Below, piece by piece: positions 1-8,922 of a stretch of DNA of 64,000 nucleotides. A model generated the notes under the pieces. The model did not search any database. It saw only the letters and a program-made list of their open reading frames with translations, and was not told where the DNA came from. The position numbers and the translations under genes are program-made. The first letter of the stretch is position 1. Each line of letters opens with the position of its first letter. Source of the DNA: Amycolatopsis palatopharyngis (GTDB taxonomy: Bacteria > Actinomycetota > Actinomycetes > Mycobacteriales > Pseudonocardiaceae); NCBI RefSeq assembly GCF_003385185.1, contig NZ_PQHZ01000025.1, positions 24,335 through 88,334 of the forward strand, in the 5' to 3' direction.

Positions 1-491
1 AACCGCCCCGCCGCGAGCTTCCCAGCCAGCCGCTCGTCGACCTCCCGCGCCTGCTCATCGGTCAACGCCGCGCTGGCCTCCACGACCTGCCCTGCCGGGT
101 AACCCTCGATGTCGCCGGCCTCCATCGCCGCCAGCAATCTCGGCATCCGGGCCACCAGACCCATACCACGTGCAACTCGGTTCGCGGCCTGGTTACGGGA
201 GATACGCAGTTCCAGCGACGCCTCCACCGCCACCGACTTGTCCCCACCCCGGAGGCGATCCAACCGAGCCAGGGCGCGAGCCTCCAACGCGTCGGCCCGC
301 GCCCGCATCCGGCGCGAGACCGCCAACGCGTCCACCAACTCGTCATCGCCCAACCCGGAGAAATCCACACCGGAGCGCGCGGTGAAACGGTGATCCGCCC
401 ACTCCTCAGCGGTGAACGGCGGCGGGTCCACCACACCAGCGGGCAGGAACATGATCCCCGCCTCGCTGCCGACCTGCACGAATTCCGTCAC
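1..491 (-). CDS. DUF222/13E12-type HNH endonuclease-like protein (N-terminal part, runs off the left edge)
   Basis: The reading frame begins at a GTG (residues VTEFVQVGSE) and stays open to the window edge, giving about 163 residues. An internal ATG at 452 (MFLPAGVV) is an alternative start. The visible part is alpha-helical and matches the DUF222 region of the actinobacterial 13E12 family (for example ELVDAL, LRISRNQAANRV, EAGDIEGYPAGQV). In full-length members a C-terminal HNH nuclease domain follows; here it would lie outside the window. A perfect SOS box sits about 12 bp upstream, so DNA-damage induction is likely. The in vivo role of the family is not well established. The family call is fairly sure, the start less so. 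Confidence 0.8.
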   Translation of the reverse strand, partial: MTEFVQVGSEAGIMFLPAGVVDPPPFTAEEWADHRFTARSGVDFSGLGDDELVDALAVSRRMRARADALEARALARLDRLRGGDKSVAVEASLELRISRNQAANRVARGMGLVARMPRLLAAMEAGDIEGYPAGQVVEASAALTDEQAREVDERLAGKLAAGR

Positions 492-503
492 CCGACCAAT
501 ATC

Positions 504-519
504 TCGAACAAACGTTCGA
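504..519. promoter_or_regulatory. LexA-binding SOS box
   Basis: The sequence TCGAAC-AAAC-GTTCGA is an exact match to the actinobacterial/mycobacterial SOS box TCGAAC(N4)GTTCGA. It lies directly ahead of the GTG start of the DUF222 gene and about 30 bp beyond the lpd stop codon, so it can only serve the DUF222 gene. Confidence 0.85.
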
Positions 520-551
520 GAGGCAATCGCTCGATGGTGGAGGATCTGCGC

Positions 552-1952
<1,401 letters not shown>

Positions 1953-1982
1953 GTCCGCCGATTATGCCGCCTCGGCGCCCGG

Positions 1983-2783
1983 TTACGCAGCAGGCGGGGA
2001 CTCTCCGCGCACCTCTGCGAGCAGCTCGGTGACCGCGGCCATGACCCGCGCGTTCGCCTCTGCGACCGCGCTGCTGGTCGGGCGCGGGCCGGCCAGATCG
2101 GACAGGTCCACCGGCGGTCCCGCCACCAGGGTCACCGAACGCCTCGGGAAGACCTTGGGCAGTTTCGCGTCCGGCGGCAGCAGGTGGTGCGTGCCCCAGT
2201 TGGCCACCGGAACGACCGGAACGCCTGTGGTGAGCGCCACTTTCGCCAGCCCCGCCTTGCCCTCGCTCGGCCAGCCGTCGTCGCGAGTGGAGAACCCTGC
2301 CTCCGGGAACACGACCACGCACTCGCCGTCCCGCACGGCGTCCACCGCCGCCTTGTAGGCGAGGTAGGCGGCCCTGGCCCCGGCATCGCGTTGCACGGGG
2401 ATGTGCTTGCCCGAACTCATCACCGAACCCACGACCCGGCCCGACCACAACTCCGACTTCGCGAGATAACGAGGCACCCGGCCACCCGCGAGACAGAAGG
2501 CGGTCATCGTGACCGGGTCGGCGAAGGACAGGTGGTTCGACGCCACCAGCACTCCGCCGTCCTTCGGCAGGTGTTCGGTCCCACGGAAGCGCAAGCGCGC
2601 CCCCAGCACCAGCAACGGCCAGATGAGGTCGATGGCGAAGCCGAACCACCGGCCGCGCTCCCTGCGCGGGAAGCGCAGTCCGAGCCGCATCGCCTGTGTC
2701 CTGGTCAGGGGTGATTTCTCGGGGTTGGCGGCGTCAACATTCAGCTTGACCCAGCGGAACCGGGGTCTGCGCAGCAACAGCAT
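1983..2783 (-). CDS. 1-acyl-glycerol-3-phosphate acyltransferase-like protein (PlsC family)
   Basis: The 266-residue protein carries the LPLAT signature NHLSFAD (HX4D, His84 and Asp89) and the downstream block VVFPEAG that binds the glycerol phosphate. It probably transfers an acyl chain to lysophosphatidate or a related acceptor at the membrane. A hydrophobic segment (IDLIWPLLVLG, about residues 51-61) precedes the catalytic motif. The first 30 residues are poorly conserved in type, and an internal ATG at 2690 is an alternative start. It follows lpd by 30 bp upstream but need not be co-regulated. The acceptor specificity cannot be read from sequence. Confidence 0.82.
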   Translation of the reverse strand: MLLLRRPRFRWVKLNVDAANPEKSPLTRTQAMRLGLRFPRRERGRWFGFAIDLIWPLLVLGARLRFRGTEHLPKDGGVLVASNHLSFADPVTMTAFCLAGGRVPRYLAKSELWSGRVVGSVMSSGKHIPVQRDAGARAAYLAYKAAVDAVRDGECVVVFPEAGFSTRDDGWPSEGKAGLAKVALTTGVPVVPVANWGTHHLLPPDAKLPKVFPRRSVTLVAGPPVDLSDLAGPRPTSSAVAEANARVMAAVTELLAEVRGESPPAA

Positions 2784-2821
2784 GTGCGGAATTCGTCCGT
2801 TGGTGGTGGGTGGATGGGACG

Positions 2822-2995
2822 CTATCGGTCGGAATCGGCCTCGACGGGCCAGCCGGCCAGCTCACGCACAACACGTTGCGCGCGGACCAGTCCCGGGAGT
2901 TCGGCCGGGTCCAGCTCGCCGCGCTCGGCGCCGTGTTGCGCCTCGGCGAGTTTCGCCAACAGACCGGCGACATCGACGGACGACTGCTGCGACAT
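2822..2995 (-). CDS. small hypothetical protein, 57 aa
   Basis: This short frame has a convincing helical, charged composition (VDVAGLLAKLAEAQHGAERGEL) and a GAGGGG ribosome-binding site nine bases before the ATG. An alternative ATG three codons upstream at 3004 has no room for that site. It ends just upstream of the acyltransferase gene and is transcribed in the same direction. No family is recognised and no membrane segment or signal peptide is visible. Codon use, with G/C in the third position, matches the neighbours, which supports real coding. Confidence 0.55.
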   Translation of the reverse strand: MSQQSSVDVAGLLAKLAEAQHGAERGELDPAELPGLVRAQRVVRELAGWPVEADSDR

Positions 2996-3107
2996 CTTCC
3001 TCATCCCCTCGGACAGCTGGGCGACGGTGTGTGACGAAGCGGTTGCAGAAGAAGCGGTGGCCTGAGAACCGACAAGCGTGTTCCACGTTAGCGGCCCTGG
3101 CAACCGA

Positions 3108-3140
3108 ACACCCTCCCGGGGCATCGGCCGCGGGAGGGTG
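3108..3140 (-). terminator. stem-loop downstream of the Ddn-type gene
   Basis: The arms ACCCTCCCG and CGGGAGGGT pair perfectly around a 12-base loop, starting about 16 bases past the Ddn-type stop codon. There is no U-tract, as is usual in high-GC actinomycetes. Confidence 0.6.
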
Positions 3141-3155
3141 CGTTCGTCGTCCGGC

Positions 3156-3563
3156 TCAGGAAGCGCGTTCCAGGATGACCACGGGAATCTCCCGATCGGT
3201 CTTCTTCTGGTACTCGTCGTAGTCCGGCCAGACCGACACCAGCCTCGGCCACACCGAGGCCTTCTCCTCGCTGTCGGCCGTACGTGCCCTCGCGGTGAAC
3301 TTGTCCGCACCGACCTGCACGCCGACCTCGGGGTTCGCCTGCAGGTTCAGGTACCAGCCAGGGTGGGTGTCTGCGCCGCCCTTCGATGCGACCACGACGT
3401 GATTGCCCTCGTGTTCCTGGTAGATCAGGGCGAACTTGCGGTCCTCACCGGTTTTGCGCCCCTTCGTGGTCAGGATCAGGACAGGGGCACCCTTCTCCCA
3501 GATGTGCCCGACCTCGCCGTCGGTCTCCTCGTAGCGCCGAACGTGCTCGTCACCGAACAGCAT
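3156..3563 (-). CDS. nitroreductase/F420-dependent oxidoreductase of the Ddn family
   Basis: This 135-residue single-domain split-barrel protein has the family motifs LTTKGRKTG near residue 32 and ASKGGADTHPGWYLNL around residues 60-75, where the deazaflavin phosphate and ring bind in Ddn-type enzymes. Members use reduced cofactor F420 to reduce quinones, nitroimidazoles or other acceptors. It is flanked by a terminator and probably transcribed alone. The presence of this family implies that the host makes F420, as most actinomycetes do. The substrate is unknown. Confidence 0.85.
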   Translation of the reverse strand: MLFGDEHVRRYEETDGEVGHIWEKGAPVLILTTKGRKTGEDRKFALIYQEHEGNHVVVASKGGADTHPGWYLNLQANPEVGVQVGADKFTARARTADSEEKASVWPRLVSVWPDYDEYQKKTDREIPVVILERAS

Positions 3564-3610
3564 GGACCTTCCTTTCAGCCAACTCGTGAGAACTCAACTA
3601 CCCAGCCACG

Positions 3611-4585
3611 CTACTGCGACGAACCCGCTGCCCGCTGCCCGAGCACGTCGGCCAGCAGCGTCGGTTCCACGTTGCCGCCGGAAACCACCACGACCGTGCG
3701 GCCAACCGGAAGTTCGGCGGCGTGATCGAGGTACGCGGCAAGTCCGACGGCGCCGCTGGGCTCGGCCACCAGCCTGCCCTTGCGGGCGAGCACCGACATC
3801 GCCGAGCGGATCTGGTCCTCGCCGACAGTCACGATCCCGTCGAGCACTGTGCGCAGGTGCGCGAAGGTCAGTTCAGACGGCTGCGAACGCAGGCCGTCGG
3901 CCACGGTCCGCGCCCTGTCCTCGATCGGCCAGTCCACCAGCGAGCCGGCCAGCAGGCTCTCCCTGGCGTCACCCGCCAGCTCGGGCTCCACACCGAAAAC
4001 GGCCGCATTCGGGCACAACGCCCTGATCGCGGTGCCCACTCCGGACGCGAGACCGCCACCGCTGACCGGAATGAGCACGAGTTCCACGTCAGGCAGGTCG
4101 GTACCGATCTCCAGCCCGGCCGTCCCCTGCCCGGCGATGACGTCGGGATGGTCGAACGGCGGGACCAGCACACAACCGATCCGCTCGACGATCTCCGCGG
4201 CGGCCGACTCCCGCTCGGCGATGGGTACGAGCACGACCTCGGCACCGTAGTCGCGCGTCCGGTCGATCTTGACCTGCGGAGTCACGTCCGGCATCACGAT
4301 GTGAGCCTTGACGCCGACGGCTCGCGCCGCGTATGCGACGGCCTGCGCGTGATTGCCGCTGGAGTAGGCCACGACGCCGCGAGCACGGGCGTTCTCGTCA
4401 AGCCGGGCGATCGCGTTCGTGGCGCCGCGCAGTTTGAAAGCACCGATCGGCTGGAGGCTCTCCGGTTTCAACCAGAGCGGCCGGTCCGGATCGGCCCAGG
4501 GACACGGTAGGAGTGGAGTGTGGACGACAGCGTGGCGAATGCGCTCGGCTGCGTCCCGGATGTCCTCGATGTTCACCAGTTGCAC
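3611..4585 (-). CDS. PLP-dependent threonine/serine dehydratase
   Basis: The 324-residue fold-type II PLP enzyme has the cofactor lysine in AFKLRGAT (Lys51), the substrate loop SSGNHAQ and the phosphate-binding loop SGGGLASG. It has no C-terminal ACT regulatory domain, so it resembles catabolic or short threonine dehydratases rather than feedback-inhibited IlvA. The GTG at 4585 is preferred because homologues begin near VNIEDI; an ATG at 4642 would add 19 unlikely residues. A LacI-type operator half-match lies about 205 bp upstream, so the gene may share control with the neighbouring importer. A strong hairpin lies in its leader. 3-Hydroxyaspartate or related hydroxyamino acids remain possible substrates. 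Confidence 0.85.
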   Translation of the reverse strand: MQLVNIEDIRDAAERIRHAVVHTPLLPCPWADPDRPLWLKPESLQPIGAFKLRGATNAIARLDENARARGVVAYSSGNHAQAVAYAARAVGVKAHIVMPDVTPQVKIDRTRDYGAEVVLVPIAERESAAAEIVERIGCVLVPPFDHPDVIAGQGTAGLEIGTDLPDVELVLIPVSGGGLASGVGTAIRALCPNAAVFGVEPELAGDARESLLAGSLVDWPIEDRARTVADGLRSQPSELTFAHLRTVLDGIVTVGEDQIRSAMSVLARKGRLVAEPSGAVGLAAYLDHAAELPVGRTVVVVSGGNVEPTLLADVLGQRAAGSSQ

Positions 4586-4628
4586 GCCACCAGTGTGCCG
4601 GAAACGGCAGCCGGATGACGCCGTAAGG

Positions 4629-4668
4629 AGCGGCGCGGACACGTCCCGGCAGACGTGCCCGCGCCGCT
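4629..4668 (-). terminator. strong hairpin upstream of the dehydratase
   Basis: The arms AGCGGCGCGG and CCGCGCCGCT are exact complements, with further near-pairing of ACACGT and ACGTGC. On the minus strand it lies 25 bases after the stop of a damaged short reading frame and 44 bases before the dehydratase start. It could end the former or attenuate the latter. Confidence 0.5.
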
Positions 4669-4692
4669 GTCTCGGATGGTTCTCGGACCAGC

Positions 4693-4763
4693 TCAGAACC
4701 GCATGTTGCGCAGATACTCGTAGCTACGGCTCGCGCTGACCAGCGGCTTCGCCGGCCGGTCAT
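4693..4763 (-). pseudogene. possible frameshifted small peptide gene
   Basis: On the minus strand a good ribosome-binding site (GGAGA, seven bases before ATG) starts MTGR. The protein-like continuation AKPLVSASRSYEYLRNMRF then stop lies in another frame, and the ATG-to-stop span is 71 bases, one short of a 24-codon frame. The second frame has no ATG, GTG or TTG before an upstream stop. A strong hairpin follows the stop. Either a one-base deletion or sequencing error has broken a 23-residue peptide gene, or this is chance. No family is recognised. Confidence 0.25.
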
Positions 4764-4789
4764 GCGATTCTCTCCGTTGAGTAGTCGTT

Positions 4790-4801
4790 GAAAGCGCTTA
4801 C
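4790..4801. promoter_or_regulatory. candidate LacI-type operator
   Basis: GAAAGCGCTTAC is close to the palindrome GAAAGCGCTTTC. Read on the minus strand it shares GCGCTTTC with the two operators ahead of the LacI gene. It lies upstream of the dehydratase gene and just past the end of the ABC operon. Confidence 0.45.
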
Positions 4802-4865
4802 TCGGACGTGCCTGATCGCCGGGTATTCAGTTGTGGGCGCAGCTGTACTGATTGTTCGGTGCTAC

Positions 4866-4885
4866 CTGCCGACCTCAGTCGGCAG
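4866..4885 (-). terminator. stem-loop at the end of the ABC operon
   Basis: CTGCCGAC-CTCA-GTCGGCAG forms a perfect 8-bp stem with a 4-base loop that overlaps the ATPase stop codon. Confidence 0.55.
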
Positions 4886-5708
4886 CGGAGGCGGCCCCCA
4901 GGTGGGCCCTGATCTGCTTGGTGGCCCTGGCGAACTCGGGCTCGGCCATGGTCGCGCCGTAGTCCCGGTTCGCCGGGAGATCGACGTCGATCACCCCGGC
5001 CACCGTGCCGGGCCGCGCGGTCATCATGACCACGCGGTCGGCGAGATAAACCGCCTCCGCGATCGAGTGCGTCACCAACAGGACGGTCGTGCCGGTCTCC
5101 TGCCAGATGCGCCGCAGCTCGACGTTCATCTGCTCTCTGGTCAGTGCGTCCAGGGCGCCGAACGGCTCGTCCATGAGCAGGACCGGGGGCCGGTGCAGCA
5201 GCGCGCGGCACAGCGCCACCCGCTGCTGCATACCGCCGGAGAGCTCGTGCGGGTAGGCGTCCCCGAAGCCGGTGAGCCCGGTCATCTCGATCAGCTCATC
5301 GGTGCGGCGAGCTGCCTCCTCTCTCGGCATCCGGCGCATTTCGGCCTGTAGCAGGATGTTTCGCCGCGCCGAACGCCAGTCGAGCAAGGCGGCCCGTTGG
5401 AACACATAACCGATATCGCGCCGCGGACCGGCCACGGAATCACCGAGCAGCCGTACCTGACCGCTCGACGGCCGCAGCAGCCCGGAGGCCAGTTTGAGCA
5501 ATGTGGACTTACCGCAGCCGGAAGGGCCGACGATCGCGACGAACTCGCCCTGCTCTACCCGGAGCGTCACGTCGCTGAGCGCGGTCACGTCCTTCCGCTT
5601 CGTGCGGAACCGCACCGCGACGTCGTCCAGTTCCACCGCGGCCGTCGTTCCCACGTGTGCTTCGCCCGAGAACTCGGCCCGCTCGGCGGTGCTGTTTCCT
5701 GGCCTCAT
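4875..5708 (-). CDS. ABC transporter ATP-binding protein (nitrate/sulfonate/taurine/ThiZ-like family)
   Basis: The 277-residue ATPase has Walker A GPSGCGKST (about residues 61-69), a Q-loop in YVFQRAALLDW, the ABC signature LSGGMQQR, Walker B VLLMDEP with the D-loop FGALD, and the switch His in LVTHS. It is the energising subunit of the importer formed with the two upstream genes, lying 3 bp after the binding-protein stop. About 25 extra N-terminal residues precede the usual domain start, so translation may begin slightly further in. The subfamily imports sulfonates, nitrate, pyrimidine precursors or small organic acids; the substrate is not decided by this subunit. Confidence 0.92.
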   Translation of the reverse strand: MRPGNSTAERAEFSGEAHVGTTAAVELDDVAVRFRTKRKDVTALSDVTLRVEQGEFVAIVGPSGCGKSTLLKLASGLLRPSSGQVRLLGDSVAGPRRDIGYVFQRAALLDWRSARRNILLQAEMRRMPREEAARRTDELIEMTGLTGFGDAYPHELSGGMQQRVALCRALLHRPPVLLMDEPFGALDALTREQMNVELRRIWQETGTTVLLVTHSIAEAVYLADRVVMMTARPGTVAGVIDVDLPANRDYGATMAEPEFARATKQIRAHLGAASAAD

Positions 5709-5711
5709 CCG

Positions 5712-6734
5712 TTATCCCTTCGGTGCCAGACCGGCGTCCCAGTACGCGCTGGGCGCCTCCGCGTTCTCGATCACGCCTGCCTCGGCGAAGATGTCGATCG
5801 TCTGCTGCCAGTCGGCCTCGTCGTTGACACCCGGCGCCAAACCTTGCGTGGCCTCGGTGTGCAACAGCTCCAGCGTGCTGGCGAACTGCTCGGAGAGCAC
5901 CCGGGTGGACGGCAGTTGCTCGGAGGCGCCCTCCATGGCCGAAACCGCGGCGTCCTGGTCGGCCGCGGCCGCCGTCCACGCCTCACTGGACGCGGCCACC
6001 ATCCGCCGCACGAGGTCCTCCTGGTTCTCCAGCGTCTCCAGGGAGGTGAGCAGCCCGTTGCTGTAGAAACTCAGGCCATGGTCGGCGAACCGCAGGTAGG
6101 ACACCGGCTTTCCGGCCTTCTCCTGCATAGTCGGCCCCTGGTCGGTGGCGTAGCCGAGCAACGCGTCGGTTTGTCCCGACATGACCGCGGCCATCTTTCC
6201 CGCGGCGTCGGTGTTCTGCAGCGACACATCACCCTCGGCGAGACCGTTGGCCTTGAGGAACGCGGGGAAGGTCCGGCTCAGCGCGTCGCCCGCGGTGCTC
6301 GCGATGGTCTTACCCTTCAGGTCGGCCGGCGATTCGATGCCCTGCTCGCTGAAGAACTGCACCGAGGAGGGCGTCGTCTGCAGGAAGACACCGACGCTTT
6401 TCACGTCAAGTCCCTGACTGACCCCGGCGAGCAGCGCAGGAGTGTCCGCCCAGCCGAAGTCCGTCTGCCCCGCCGCGGTTGCCTGAACGGTCTTCTGTGA
6501 GCCCTGGCCTGCCCTGATCTCCAGGTCGATGCCGTGCTCCTCGAAGATGCCCTCGGACTTGCCGTAGTAGAACGGCGCGTGTTCGCCGTAGGGGTACCAG
6601 TTCAGCGTCAGGGTGACGCGATCCAGTTGCTTTCCCTCCGAGTTTGTCGTGGTGGCGGGTTCCGACCCACCACATCCGGCGGCCAGCAGCAGCACAGCGG
6701 CGGCGCAGGCGGTGACTGCACGAACCTTCATCAA
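5712..6734 (-). CDS. ABC transporter substrate-binding lipoprotein (NMT1/THI5-like)
   Basis: The 340-residue protein starts with a lipoprotein signal whose lipobox LLAAGC would anchor it at Cys21. An NMT1/THI5-like periplasmic-binding domain follows (LTLNWYPYGEHAPFYYGKSEG, AGQTDFGWADT). Such domains bind pyrimidine thiamine precursors, aliphatic sulfonates or aromatic and other organic acids. It lies between the ATPase and permease genes in one operon that is probably repressed by the divergent LacI protein. Control by a LacI regulator and the neighbouring enolase-superfamily enzyme argue for a catabolic carbon source rather than vitamin uptake; that is inference. Confidence 0.9.
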   Translation of the reverse strand: MMKVRAVTACAAAVLLLAAGCGGSEPATTTNSEGKQLDRVTLTLNWYPYGEHAPFYYGKSEGIFEEHGIDLEIRAGQGSQKTVQATAAGQTDFGWADTPALLAGVSQGLDVKSVGVFLQTTPSSVQFFSEQGIESPADLKGKTIASTAGDALSRTFPAFLKANGLAEGDVSLQNTDAAGKMAAVMSGQTDALLGYATDQGPTMQEKAGKPVSYLRFADHGLSFYSNGLLTSLETLENQEDLVRRMVAASSEAWTAAAADQDAAVSAMEGASEQLPSTRVLSEQFASTLELLHTEATQGLAPGVNDEADWQQTIDIFAEAGVIENAEAPSAYWDAGLAPKG

Positions 6735-6746
6735 CGTTCTCCCTGT

Positions 6747-7625
6747 CTACATCGTTGTCGTGACGGTGTCCGTGCGGCGACTCGCCTGCCACGGGAGCAG
6801 GAGGTGCTCGGCCCACTCCACCACCACGAACAGCAGCACCCCCAGCAGCGACATGACCAGCAAACCGGCGAAGAGCACCGGGGTGTCGAGGTTTCCGTTG
6901 GCCTGCAGGATCACGAACCCGAGCCCGGCATCCGCTCCGACGAACTCACCGACCACCGCTCCGGTGACGGCCATCGTGGCCGCGACCTTCAGACCGGAGA
7001 AAAGATGCGGTAGTGATGCGGGAAAACGGATCTTCCAGAACGTCTGCGCGGGTTTGGCCCCCATCGTGGCCGACAGTTGCAGCATCTCCGGATCGATCGA
7101 CTTCAGGCCGGTGACCATCGAGATCACCACGGGGAAGAACGCCATCAGTACCGCGACGACGATCTTCGGGCCCAGCCCGAACCCGAGCCAGACCACGAAC
7201 AGCGGCGCGATCGCGATCTTCGGAATCACCTGTGCGAACAACAACAGCGGGTACAGCGTCTTCTCGATCGTCGAGGAGTACACCATCACCACGGCGGCGA
7301 ACACGCCGATCGCCGCCGCGATCACGAAACCGAGCAGCGTCTCGTATCCGGTCGTCCAGGTGTGCTCCCAGAAGTAGTCCGGGTTGGCGGTGATCGCTCC
7401 GATGGTGTCCGCGGGCGAGGGCACCAGGTAGGGCTCGATCCACTCCGCCGCGGTCACCAGCCACCAGAGGGCGAAGATTCCGAGCAGGAGCGCGAACGGC
7501 CGCCAGACACGCTCGGCGAGGCCGGCCGCGCGCTGGGGCAGGCCGGGCCGTTGTCGTTCGGCCACCCCGCCGGGTGCGCTGTTCGCCGTCCGGTCGAGAC
7601 CGTCCGCAGGGGTGTGCGTGACCAT
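6747..7625 (-). CDS. ABC transporter permease
   Basis: About 292 residues with six predicted membrane segments and the cytoplasmic EAA-type loop (ATMGAKPAQTFWKIRFPASLP) that contacts the ATPase. The ATG at 7625 is preceded by GGAGG at nine bases, which sets the start; upstream extensions run antisense to the LacI gene and are spurious. It is the first gene of the importer operon, with the binding protein starting 12 bp after it. The promoter must lie in the short gap to the LacI gene that holds the tandem operators. Confidence 0.92.
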   Translation of the reverse strand: MVTHTPADGLDRTANSAPGGVAERQRPGLPQRAAGLAERVWRPFALLLGIFALWWLVTAAEWIEPYLVPSPADTIGAITANPDYFWEHTWTTGYETLLGFVIAAAIGVFAAVVMVYSSTIEKTLYPLLLFAQVIPKIAIAPLFVVWLGFGLGPKIVVAVLMAFFPVVISMVTGLKSIDPEMLQLSATMGAKPAQTFWKIRFPASLPHLFSGLKVAATMAVTGAVVGEFVGADAGLGFVILQANGNLDTPVLFAGLLVMSLLGVLLFVVVEWAEHLLLPWQASRRTDTVTTTM

Positions 7626-7720
7626 GACCCTCGCCTCCGCAGGCCCACACTGGCCTGGCACGTTAACCTGATGTCCGGCTCGCCGGAACATCGGGAGACT
7701 TCGCTCGTTCGGTGTCGGAT

Positions 7721-7746
7721 GAATGCGCTTTCTGAATGCGCTTTCA
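7721..7746. promoter_or_regulatory. tandem LacI-type operators
   Basis: Two directly adjacent 13-base copies, GAATGCGCTTTCT and GAATGCGCTTTCA, each one base away from the palindrome GAAAGCGCTTTC typical of LacI/GalR regulators. They lie in the 211-bp divergent gap, about 96 bp from the permease start and 91 bp from the LacI start. They can therefore control both directions. Confidence 0.75.
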
Positions 7747-7836
7747 GGTAGAGTAGGCATACCCGGTGAACCGGTCAAGGACTTCGTCCCCGGCCCCGGG
7801 GACGGCACCTCACTACGCGAACAGAGGACAGGGCGG

Positions 7837-8922
7837 ATGAACGACCGGCCACACGTGACACTCGAGGACGTAGCCCGTGCCGCCGAGGTCTCCCTCGCGA
7901 CGGCATCCCGCGCGCTCAACGGGACCACCAAGGTCAAGTCCGACCTGCGCGACCGGGTGTTGGCGGCGGCGGCCGAACTCGCGTACACGCCGAACGCGCA
8001 CGCACAGGCACTGGCCGGCGCGACACACCGCACCGTAGGCGTCATCTGCCACGACGTCAGCGACCCCTACTTCGCCGGGGTGGCCCGTGGAATCATGCGA
8101 GTGGCAGGCGAGAACGGCCTGCTGGTGATGCTCGCCAGCACGTTCCGGGATCCGCAGAAGGAGATCGCCTACGTCTCGACCCTGCGGGCCCAGCGGGCGT
8201 CGGCGATCCTGCTGATCGGTTCCGGGTTCGAGGACCGCGCCTGGGAACGGGCGCTGGCGGCGGAGATCGATCCCTACCGGCGGGGCGGCGGGCAGGTCGC
8301 GGTCGTCAGCAGGCACCGGAGCCTGCGCGTGGACACCGTGCAGCCGGAGAACCGGGAGGGTGCGGCCGCGCTGGCCCGCGCCCTGCTCGCACTCGGGCAC
8401 CGCCGGTTCGCCGTGCTCACCGGCCCGCGTGCGCTGACCACGGTCGTGGACCGGCTCGGCGGATTCCGGGAGGCGCTCGCGGAAGCCGGGGTGGAACTCG
8501 ACGAACGGGCCATCGTCGAGGCACCGTTCACCAGGGACGGCGGACACGCCGCGATGAGTGAGCTGATTTCCAGGGGGCTGGAGCCGACCTGCGTCTTCGC
8601 CGTCACCGACGTCATGGCCATCGGCGCGTTGACCGCTGCACGCGAAGCGGGACTGTCCGTTCCGGACGATCTCTCCCTCGCGGGATTCGACGACATCCCG
8701 GTCGTCCGCGATCTTCTGCCACCACTGACCACGGTCGCGCTGCCACTGGAGAAACTCGGCGAGCGGGCGATGGAGCTCGCGGTACGGGACACCACGAGCT
8801 CCCGGAGCCGGATCCTGCGGATGGCGGGCGAGGTCGTCCTGCGCGGCAGCACCGCCCCACCGCCTTCGCCGGCTCGCGACGGCAGCGGCACCCGCGATGC
8901 GGAGAACGGTGCGACGCGATGA
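7837..8922 (+). CDS. LacI-family transcriptional regulator
   Basis: The 361-residue protein has an N-terminal HTH (VTLEDVARAAEVSLATASRAL, about residues 7-27), the hinge helix and a periplasmic-binding-protein-like effector domain (VGVICHDVSDPYFAGVARG). The ATG at 7837 follows a purine-rich GAGGACAGGGCGG stretch. An upstream in-frame ATG at 7723 would place the operators inside the gene and is rejected. It probably represses the divergent importer operon and itself. Its last four bases overlap the start of the enolase-superfamily gene (ATGA), so regulator and enzyme are co-translated. The effector is likely the imported compound or its metabolite. Confidence 0.93.
   Translation: MNDRPHVTLEDVARAAEVSLATASRALNGTTKVKSDLRDRVLAAAAELAYTPNAHAQALAGATHRTVGVICHDVSDPYFAGVARGIMRVAGENGLLVMLASTFRDPQKEIAYVSTLRAQRASAILLIGSGFEDRAWERALAAEIDPYRRGGGQVAVVSRHRSLRVDTVQPENREGAAALARALLALGHRRFAVLTGPRALTTVVDRLGGFREALAEAGVELDERAIVEAPFTRDGGHAAMSELISRGLEPTCVFAVTDVMAIGALTAAREAGLSVPDDLSLAGFDDIPVVRDLLPPLTTVALPLEKLGERAMELAVRDTTSSRSRILRMAGEVVLRGSTAPPPSPARDGSGTRDAENGATR

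Noticed and set aside
4398..4763. 121-codon frame starting at a good ribosome-binding site upstream of the dehydratase
   Set aside because: Most of it overlaps the dehydratase coding sequence in another frame and the translation is Arg/Pro-rich; only the first bases may belong to a broken peptide gene.
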